A stretch of DNA of 64,000 nt, from NCBI GenBank assembly GCA_047967505.1, contig CM106540.1; one strand, written 5' to 3'. The notes below the pieces were generated by a model. It saw only the letters and a program-made list of their open reading frames with translations, had not been told where the DNA came from and did not search any database. The DNA is from Dipteris shenzhenensis. Taxonomy: Eukaryota > Polypodiophyta > Polypodiopsida > Gleicheniales. A program made the translations under genes and the position numbers. Of this stretch, positions 57,186 to 64,000 are shown in pieces; the stretch's first letter is position 1, and each line of letters opens with the position of its first letter.

Positions 57186-58065
57186 AGCGGTATCAAAGCC
57201 TAGATCTGCTTCCTATTCCCGTACAGTCCGTACAACTGCCCCCGTACATTTCAGTACCAGCTGCCCGTACACCTGTCGTACCTGCTCAATGTCGTACCTA
57301 CGATCCGTACTCGCCGAACATTGTTGTACATGTGCTGTCGTACAACGTACCTGCGTCGTACGTCCGTACCTGCATACAGTACTGCGTCGTACAATTTTCG
57401 TACACCGTACCAGCACTGTACATGTTCAATACACCGTACTTACCTCGTAACTGCATCCATACTTCCGTACGTTGGATTCAATTATCTGCTTCGTACTGCA
57501 TTCAGTACATCGTCCGTACAGGCTTCGTGCTGCCTCCGTACAGGCATCGTACAGCCTCCGTACAAGCATCGTACAGCCTCCGTACAAGCATCGTACATGT
57601 TACCATACTAGCATCCGTACAATTCAGGACTCTCACATTGTGCCACGTCATCACTCAGGTCAACAATAATTTGGGGCTTTTGTGTTGGCAGCTCAATTTC
57701 AACTAGTGTTTGGGACAGTAACTCATATTTTTGCAATTTCAAGCCTTGAGGCTATACATTGGGTCAGATTCGCATACATTGGGTCACATTTGCAAAAAAA
57801 AATTCAGAAAAATTCAAGGCTTTTCTGCATTTGCCCTCTTTTTTGGCCTATTTGCCCTCAATAAATTTGGGGCTTTTGCCAGATTTGTTGTTTTTGCAGT
57901 GAACATTGCCTGCCACAGTCACATTTGGGTCAGATCTGCATTTGCCCTTTGATTTGGGTCGAAAATTTGTAGATATTTGCTGTCATTTTTGGACAGCCAG
58001 CTTTTTGCAGTGATAGCCTTGAGGCTTTTGGGCTTTCAGGTCTCTTTCAGGGTATCACATTTGCT
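57186..58065 (+). other. Long Copia leader (880 nt) between PBS and gag
   Basis: The first half (57221-57620) holds the GTAC array. The second half (57660-58060) is T-rich with repeated phrases TTTGGGTCAGAT and TTTGCCCT. Multiple overlapping open frames run through the array because the CGTACA repeat contains no stop codon in any frame; none resembles a protein. Confidence 0.7.
57221..57620 (+). promoter_or_regulatory. Dense GTAC-core array (30 cores in 400 bp)
   Basis: 30 GTAC tetramers, about 25 of them CGTAC, against one or two expected by chance. The last block has cores at 57538, 57549, 57560, 57571, 57582 and 57593, exactly 11 nt apart, from 22-bp tandem units CCTCCGTACAAGCATCGTACAG. 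Four copies of TCCGTACAA fit the TNCGTACAA site of SBP-box (SPL) transcription factors, whose core is GTAC. The match to the core is seen; a regulatory role is inference. Confidence 0.6.
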
Positions 58066-59007
58066 ATGGCTGGGAACAATCAAGATCTATTTGGCGTTCT
58101 TCGTGAAGATGATAAGTTGGATGGCACCAACTATCCGATGTGGTCTTATCTCATGAAACATATTCTTGTTGCAAAGCATTTGTGGAATATTGTTTCTGGG
58201 GTTGATCTGAGGCCAGCCAATGCTACAGTGGTTGCCTCTACTGCTGGTCCCTCTGCAGGGGATACTACTACTGATGCCTCGTCTTCTAACACTCCTGCTA
58301 CTACTCTTCCAACTCAGGAACAGACAAGATGGGATGCAAGAGATGCAAATGCACATTCATGTATTGCTTTATCATGCAAGAGAATCATTATTCCACACAT
58401 CCGGTCTTGCAAGACAGCAAAGGATGCTTGGGATAAATTGGCTTCTCTCTATCAGATTCGCAATGAGGCACGTGTTGCATATTTGAGAAGGCAATTATAG
58501 GAAGTCAGCATGAATGAAGGTGACTCTATGGATGCATACCTGACAAAGGTCAAGGACCTCATGAAACAACTTGCCAACATCGATCAGGTGGTGCCAAATT
58601 CACAGCTTGTCAGTACCACATTGAATGGACTGCCAGATACATATCAAGGGTTTGCTACAACCCTTCGATTAGTGGCCATGGGTAATCCAAACCACTATTC
58701 GTTTGATCAGCTAGTTACTTTGCTTTTGCAGGAAGAGCAAAGTAGAGCTAATAGACAAGCCATTATTCCTGATCATGCATTTGCTTCACAGCAGACTGGA
58801 ACAGGCAAGGCTTCCAAGCCTATGGGCAAGCCAAAATCTGCGCATAGCAGCTGCAATTCCTCCCATGCATCTAAAAATACAGCAGATAATTCAAAGAAGA
58901 AAAGATGCAACTATTGTTGCAAGCCTGGACATGACATTTCAGAATGCAGGAAGCGAATTGCTTCGGAGAAAAAGAAAGCAGGATTGATAGTTAATGACTC
59001 TCATTGA
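58066..59007 (+). pseudogene. Copia gag (UBN2 type) with one stop
   Basis: ATG at 58066 (MAGNNQDLFGVLREDDKLDG, then TNYPMWSYLMKHILVAKHLW). A TAG stop at 58498-58500 interrupts it; the same frame continues to 59007. A CCHC knuckle is seen as CNYCCKPGHDISEC near 58909-58950. The tail KKKAGLIVNDSH runs straight into integrase sequence in another frame, so protease and the start of pol are deleted. Confidence 0.92.
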
Positions 59008-59586
59008 TGATTTCACAAGATATTGCTGGGTATATCCTTTAAAAGCCAAATCTGAAGTTTTCTTATGCTTTCAGAGGTGGCTGAATATGGTTGAGAATGA
59101 ATCAGGATGCAAGCTTGTCACCCTCGACACAGATAGGGGGGGGGAGTATATGTCAAAGGAGTTTGATGCATTTCTGTCTTCACGGGGCATTATTCACTCA
59201 TGTACTACTCCTTACACTCCTCAACATAATCCTGTGTCTGAAAGGAAAAACAGGTCCACAACGGAGATGGCCAGATGCATGCTTAAGGCCAAGTCTTTGC
59301 CCAATAAATTTTGGCTTGATGCAGTGATGTGTGCCAACTATGTGCTGAATAGATCACCTACACGGGCATTGAAGACTGTTACACCTTATGAAGCATGGAA
59401 CGGCAGGGAGCCTTCACTTTCACACATGAGAGTTTTTGGGTCTCTTGCATATGTCCATGTACCATCTCAGCTGAGACATAAGCTTGATGATAAGGCAATC
59501 AAATGCATATTTATTGGTTACAGCCAGGAGAGCAGAGGGTGTCGGTTATATCAACCAAGTACTGGGAAGATTATTGTCAGTAGAGA
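58994..59586 (+). pseudogene. Copia integrase fragment
   Basis: Starts inside the core at MTLIDDFTRYCWVYPLKAKS. It has the second Asp (TLDTDRGGEYMS) and the Glu (PVSERKNRSTTEM), and continues to LYQPSTGKIIVSRDV at about 59586. The first catalytic Asp and the zinc-binding part are deleted. Cut at the right by the LTR of the next Copia element, which is nested in it. The rest, if present, lies beyond the window. Confidence 0.92.
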
Positions 59587-59790
59587 TGTATGAAGGGCCT
59601 GATGGGGGAATGAGAGCAAGAGGGAGAGAGTGAGAGAGAGAGAAGACTCCAATGTGCGGGTGTGAAGTGATGAGCCACACCACAAACTCTTTAGTTTTAT
59701 TAGGATTAGGTTTTACCCTATGACTGTCTTAAGACAGTCATAGGTGTCCTATCTTTAATGAAGGGTTGGCAATGTGCCTTTACCCCAACA
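59587..59790 (-). repeat. Copia 3' LTR of the nested element
   Basis: On the minus strand it starts TGTTGGGGTAAAGG at 59790 after a polypurine-like TTTAGGTGAGAGGT, and ends CCCTTCATACA at 59587 (or TTCA at 59591). It contains a perfect 28-nt palindrome at 59717-59744 centred on CTTAAG. The 5' LTR should lie right of 64000, so target duplication cannot be checked here. Confidence 0.8.
59717..59744. other. Perfect 28-nt palindrome inside LTR
   Basis: Half-site CCTATGACTGTCTT and its exact reverse complement without spacer. In RNA it would form a 12- to 13-bp stem. Located in the middle of the LTR, near the AATAAAACT motif on the minus strand. Confidence 0.93.
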
Positions 59791-59889
59791 ACCTCTCACC
59801 TAAAGGCCAATGTGCCTAAAGGGGAGAAAAGAATAAAAATTACAGCAATATACAGTTACTGTATACAAGACCATATAATAAGAATGGTC

Positions 59890-62886
59890 TCATCCTAATC
59901 CCATGATGTGGCGGCAATGTGCAAACCGCTCTGTAGGCAAGCTCTTAGTGAGCAAATCTGCAGGATTATCATCAGTATGCACTTTCACAAGCTCAAGTCG
60001 CTTGTCTTCCAGTACCTCCCTGATGAAATGATATTTCACTTCTATGTGCTTGGTCTTCTGATGAAAGACCGGATTCTTTGCCAACATGATAGCACTCTGA
60101 CTATCACAATGCAAAACTGGCATATCTCCTGTAATGCCCAAATCTACCACCAGCCGAGTAAGCCATATTGCTTCCTTGCAAGCCTCAGTGGCTGCAACAT
60201 ATTCAGCTTCAGTAGTTGACAGTGCAACGCATTTCTGCAACCGAGACACCCATGATATAGCACCTCCTGCAAATGTGAAAATATAACCGGTAGTAGACTT
60301 CCGGTTATCTGCATTCCCTGCATAGTCTGAATCTGTAAAACCATGCACCGATGCATCCTGCCTACCATAGCATATGCACAAGTCTTTGGTACCCTTGAGA
60401 TACCTCAAGACACCTTTCACTGCTTCCCAGTGCCTCTTGCCTGGATTTGCCATATACCTGCTGATGACTCCCACCGCAAAAGCAATATCCGGACGAGTGG
60501 CAACCATGGTATACATCAAAGATCCAACTGCAGATGCATACGGAACCTTGGCCATTTCAGCCTTATCATCATCTGATCTGGGGCTGTCCTTACTGCTGAG
60601 TTTTAAATGTGGAGGCAACGGGGTACTAATAGACTTCCCCCCCTCCATTTTAAAGCACTGCAGTACTTTGTCAATGTACTCTTTCTGTGACAGAAACAAA
60701 AGTCCCTCGGACCTGTCACGAGTAATCCTCATGCCAAGAATATGATTTGCATCACCCAAGTCTTTCATGTCAAAAGACTTATGCAGTTGTTTCTTTAAAG
60801 CACTAATCTCATGCTGAGATTTACTGGCAATAAGCATGTCATCCACATATAGAATGAGTAGCATCAAACTGCCATCCTTTGCCCGTTTGGTGTACAAGCA
60901 ATGATCGGTCTCACACCTATGATACCCTTGGGACTGCATGAAGGCATCAAACTTCTTGTACCATTCTCTTGGCGCCTGCTTGAGTCCATACAAGCTCCTC
61001 TTGAGCTTACACACAAGCTGCTCTTTCCCTTTAACAGCATATCCCTCTGGCTGACTCATATAGATCTCATCATGGAGATCTCCGTGAAGAAAAGCTGTCT
61101 TCACATCCATCTGACATAAATCCATGTCGTCATGAGCAACAAGAGCTAACACTCCTCTCAAAGTAGTCATCTTGACTACAGGTGAAAAGATCTCATCAAA
61201 GTCAATGCCCTTCTCCTGCTTAAATCCCTTGGCAACCAATCTGGCCTTATACCGAGGTAAAGCATTTGAATCCACTTTGACTTTGTAAACCCACTTGCAT
61301 GGCAAAACCTTTCTGCCTGCAGGTAACTGCACCAAGTCCCATGTATCATTCTGAAGTAGGGAGTCCATTTCTGACTGCATGGCTTTCTCCCACTTCTTTT
61401 TCTCTGTTCTTCCCATAGCTTCCTTGAAGCTGGAAGGCTCACCACAATCTGTCAGCATGATAAAATCAGCCACAACGTTGGCTCCTGGAACAAACCTGGA
61501 AGGAGGCCGTTGTACACGGGTGCTCCTCCTAACAAAATGTTCCGGATTAGGCTGCTGTCCAGCCTGTTCTTCATGCATGACGGGTGGCTGTACCACCATA
61601 TCTGGCTGTGCTACAGCTCCATCTGCTGGCATATCCAGTGGTGCATCATTGGCAAAATTATCTGGCTGATTTTCAGCCTGTATACCCTCTTGAACAGGGT
61701 GATCTGCAGCAGCCTGCTGCTGCATATAAATGGGCATTCTTTGCTGTCCAACATCATCATAAATAACCCTCCTGTATTCCACAGGTTGCACGGGTTCCTT
61801 ATGTACACTATCCTCTTTAAAGATGACATCATTGCTGCGTATAATCTTCCGTTTAACGGGATCCCATAACCTGTACCCCATTTCACCTTCGTCACCATAA
61901 CCCATAAAGATGCATCTGATAGACTTTGGATCCAGTTTGGTGCGCAGTTCTTTGCGTACATGAGCAAAGCACTCGCAGCCAAATACACGTAAGTGCTTAT
62001 ATGAAGGTGGCTTGCCAGACCACACCTCCTCTGGCACTTTCAACTCCAAAGCCTTGTTTGGCGACCTGTTAATAATGTGAACTGCTGTTTGCACGGCCCA
62101 AAAGCCATGGGGTAATGCAGCATAAGACAACATACATCGAACCTTCTCCTGAATAGTTCGATTCATATGCTCACTTGCACCATTTTGAGATGCATTATGA
62201 GGAGCTGTGAGTTCCTGTTTGATGCCCTTAGCTTGGCAAAACTGCACAAAAGCATGTGACACATACTCACCCCCATTATCGGATCTGAGGCATTTCAGCC
62301 TGCGACCTGTCCGATTCTCAACCTGAGCGACAAACTTCTTGAAAGCATCTAAGGCATCGCCCTTATGCTTCAAGAAATAGACCCACACTTTGCGTGTGGC
62401 ATCATCAATGAAAGTAATAAAATATTTTACATCCCCTAGTGATAACTGTGGCATCTCACACAAATCAGTGTGCACTAGATCAAGTGGTGCTCTATTCTGG
62501 GGAGTTCTCCTCTTATGAGGAGTCACAGAATGCTTGCCAAATATACAATGATCACAAGTAGGCAAATCTGAAAAAGAAAGAGACGGCAGATAACCCAAAC
62601 GTGACAGTTCTTGCATTCCTTTAACAGACATGTGTCCCAACCGGCTATGCCACAATGAAACCTTTGGCAGCTCGGTTATGGCAACAACATGATTACCCAC
62701 ACTGGAAACATAAAGAGGGTACAAGGTATCACTCTTAAAACCCTCAACCACTACAGCCTGGCCATCAGTAATCACCCATTTGGAATCCCCAAATGTGGTG
62801 TAGTAACCACTGTCATCCAATAAGCCAGTGCTAATCAGATTTTTCTTGATTTGCGGCACATGGCGGACACCATCATATGCGTCCAT
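59890..62886 (-). CDS. Copia pol (integrase, RT, RNase H), 998-residue open frame
   Basis: One uninterrupted minus-strand frame. Residues are counted from the ATG at 62886, which is probably not a true start. Pre-integrase zinc region: WHSRLGHMS with CDHCIFGKH (58-115). Integrase: HTDLCEMPQLS, LRSDNGGEYVSH and NGASEHMNRTIQEK (about 135-240). RT: KWVYKVKVDSNALPRYKARL, QMDVKTAFLHGDL, YGLKQAPREWY and LYVDDMLIASKS (about 520-680). RNase H: GFTDSDYAGN, STTEAEYVA and ADLLTKSLP (about 850-980). All catalytic acids seen are present. It joins the gag-protease frame through a +1 shift at 62873-62886. It could be active if that shift is bypassed. Confidence 0.93.
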   Translation of the reverse strand: MDAYDGVRHVPQIKKNLISTGLLDDSGYYTTFGDSKWVITDGQAVVVEGFKSDTLYPLYVSSVGNHVVAITELPKVSLWHSRLGHMSVKGMQELSRLGYLPSLSFSDLPTCDHCIFGKHSVTPHKRRTPQNRAPLDLVHTDLCEMPQLSLGDVKYFITFIDDATRKVWVYFLKHKGDALDAFKKFVAQVENRTGRRLKCLRSDNGGEYVSHAFVQFCQAKGIKQELTAPHNASQNGASEHMNRTIQEKVRCMLSYAALPHGFWAVQTAVHIINRSPNKALELKVPEEVWSGKPPSYKHLRVFGCECFAHVRKELRTKLDPKSIRCIFMGYGDEGEMGYRLWDPVKRKIIRSNDVIFKEDSVHKEPVQPVEYRRVIYDDVGQQRMPIYMQQQAAADHPVQEGIQAENQPDNFANDAPLDMPADGAVAQPDMVVQPPVMHEEQAGQQPNPEHFVRRSTRVQRPPSRFVPGANVVADFIMLTDCGEPSSFKEAMGRTEKKKWEKAMQSEMDSLLQNDTWDLVQLPAGRKVLPCKWVYKVKVDSNALPRYKARLVAKGFKQEKGIDFDEIFSPVVKMTTLRGVLALVAHDDMDLCQMDVKTAFLHGDLHDEIYMSQPEGYAVKGKEQLVCKLKRSLYGLKQAPREWYKKFDAFMQSQGYHRCETDHCLYTKRAKDGSLMLLILYVDDMLIASKSQHEISALKKQLHKSFDMKDLGDANHILGMRITRDRSEGLLFLSQKEYIDKVLQCFKMEGGKSISTPLPPHLKLSSKDSPRSDDDKAEMAKVPYASAVGSLMYTMVATRPDIAFAVGVISRYMANPGKRHWEAVKGVLRYLKGTKDLCICYGRQDASVHGFTDSDYAGNADNRKSTTGYIFTFAGGAISWVSRLQKCVALSTTEAEYVAATEACKEAIWLTRLVVDLGITGDMPVLHCDSQSAIMLAKNPVFHQKTKHIEVKYHFIREVLEDKRLELVKVHTDDNPADLLTKSLPTERFAHCRHIMGLG

Positions 62887-63985
62887 CAGGAAATACTATC
62901 TGTATACTGCCAATCCCTGCAATCTGACATGCATAGTTGTTCCCAAGATGAACAACTCCATGAGTACCTGTGTAGGAAGTAAACCACTCCCTATGAGGAG
63001 TAACATGAAAAGAAGCACCTGAATCCAAGAGCCAGGTGTGCATGTCATGGCCATCAATAACCAAAACATGTGCTATTACAGCAGAAGAGCATAAAACATC
63101 ATGTATGTCACTGTCACTGTCCTCTGCTGCAACATTCACTGCATCCAAGTCATCTGCCTTGGCCTTGCCTTTGCCTTTGCTTGCATTTGCTGCATCCTTT
63201 GTTTCAACCTTCTTGGCTTTCTGATCCCGTATGAACTTGAAGCACTTAGACTTCACATGTCCCTTCTTGCCACAATAAAAGCATTCAATATCCTTTTTGC
63301 CACGGGACTGACTGCGGGATTTGGACTTACTAGCAGATCTCCCCTTCTGCTGAGTCCTGCCTCTATCCTGTACCTGCAAAGCATTTGAAGACTTGCTGCC
63401 CGCATTATTCTTCCTGCTCATCTCCTCCATAAGGAGAGAGCTCTCTACATCAGCATAAATAAGAGTGACATTCGAATTTGACAGGGTAGTCTTGAAAGTG
63501 TCCCAACTCTCAGGGAGGGTACACAGCAAGAAGGTAGCCTTGAACTCCTCATCAAGGTTCAACCCCTGTGCAATCAGCTGTGTAAAGATGGCATTGAACT
63601 CACTCAAGTGTGAGGTCATAGCTGTACCTTCCTTCATGCGAAGATCAACCAGCTTCTTCAGCCAATAAACCTTACTGGCTGAGCTCTTTTGGTCATACAA
63701 TTCTTCTAGCCTTTGCCATAGACCATAAGAGGTCTTTTCAGCCTGAACATTGAACACAAGAGTGTCTGAAATAGTGAGCATGATAGCTGCCCTTGCGGAC
63801 AAATCAAGCTCTTCCCAGTCATCAGCTGCCATGTCAGATGGCTTGACACCCTTCACCCTTATGGGCTTAGCAATCTTCTTTAACAGAAGTACATTCAAGC
63901 ACTGTTCTGCCCATAATGCATAGTTGTGTGCTCCTTCCAGTTTCTTTATGTTCAGAATTGAAGAATCACTTCCCCCTGATGCCAT
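62873..63985 (-). CDS. Copia gag-protease, 370-residue open frame
   Basis: The ATG is at 63985 (MASGGSDSSILNIKKLEGAH). A UBN2-type gag domain occupies about 1-210 with LWQRLEELYDQKSSASKVY. A basic linker follows, then CCHC knuckle CFYCGKKGHVKSKC (about 236-249) and a protease with WLLDSGASFHVT (about 319-330), catalytic DSG intact. It ends IQIVFPDGRI and TGA at 62873-62875, while the pol frame begins 14 nt earlier in the +1 frame. Family role: gag forms the virus-like particle; protease cuts the polyprotein. Leader and 5' LTR are right of the window. Confidence 0.92.
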   Translation of the reverse strand: MASGGSDSSILNIKKLEGAHNYALWAEQCLNVLLLKKIAKPIRVKGVKPSDMAADDWEELDLSARAAIMLTISDTLVFNVQAEKTSYGLWQRLEELYDQKSSASKVYWLKKLVDLRMKEGTAMTSHLSEFNAIFTQLIAQGLNLDEEFKATFLLCTLPESWDTFKTTLSNSNVTLIYADVESSLLMEEMSRKNNAGSKSSNALQVQDRGRTQQKGRSASKSKSRSQSRGKKDIECFYCGKKGHVKSKCFKFIRDQKAKKVETKDAANASKGKGKAKADDLDAVNVAAEDSDSDIHDVLCSSAVIAHVLVIDGHDMHTWLLDSGASFHVTPHREWFTSYTGTHGVVHLGNNYACQIAGIGSIQIVFPDGRI

Positions 63986-64000
63986 ATCAGATAAGGAAAG

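Noticed and set aside
57137-57706. 189-codon open frame through the GTAC array
   Set aside because: The repeat unit contains no stop in several frames, so overlapping long frames exist. The protein is a low-complexity product of the array with no recognisable motif.
61379-61869. Plus-strand ORFs opposite the intact Copia pol
   Set aside because: Antisense shadows of a well-supported coding frame.

Overview
This is land-plant nuclear DNA: AT-rich, intron-bearing and dominated by plant-type retrotransposons. It carries two conserved plant gene loci, an AIRP2-type RING ubiquitin ligase with five exons and the 3' exons of Mediator subunit MED22, plus one tRNA-Leu(CAA). The density of nested, decayed Copia, Gypsy, LINE and MULE sequence fits a large genome such as a gymnosperm, fern or lycophyte. 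The sequence alone does not settle which.

Layout. 1-683: 5' end (LTR, PBS, leader, start of gag) of a minus-strand Copia element running off the left edge. 705-4261: decayed Mutator-like transposase with an intron and a SWIM finger. 4643-10320: almost complete but stop-bearing minus-strand LINE whose RRM-type ORF1 and endonuclease lie in one frame. 10460-11517: GA microsatellites and minisatellites. 11570-12845: unrecognised, probably transposon-derived gene. 13250-16840: decayed Copia. 17161-19641: unrecognised minus-strand genes and a minisatellite ORF. 20081-20366: probable LTR relic. 21448-21531: tRNA-Leu.

24378-26952: AIRP2-like gene on the minus strand, which looks intact. Its exon 1 and upstream DNA recur in degraded form at 38686-39905. 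Between the two copies lie a 405-bp foldback element (31157-31561) and a Gypsy element whose PR-RT half (33410-34810) has been flipped in place relative to its RT-RNaseH-IN half. 39906-45048 is mostly gene-free with microsatellites and a perfect 32-nt palindrome. 45049-46132 is a 1084-bp internally deleted Copia element with two identical 257-bp LTRs and a 5-bp target duplication. It belongs to the same family as the element at the left edge.

47304-50446: decayed Ty3/Gypsy pol. 52536-52925: MED22 exons. 53910-56462: two oppositely oriented fragments of one Gypsy family; one LTR carries a 67-bp LINE 3'-end insertion and the other is the empty site. 56463-59586: a Copia element with twin hairpins in its LTR and about 30 GTAC cores packed into 400 bp of leader. 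A second Copia element (59587 to beyond 64000, minus strand) is inserted into it and is intact apart from one frameshift.

The most unusual signals are the GTAC array (it matches the SBP/SPL transcription-factor core and is partly phased at exactly 11 bp), the recent mini-Copia, the fused ORF1-endonuclease LINE with a hairpin/TTTC 3' end, the in-place Gypsy inversion and the AIRP2 promoter/exon-1 duplication. Everything was read by eye; no database search was run.
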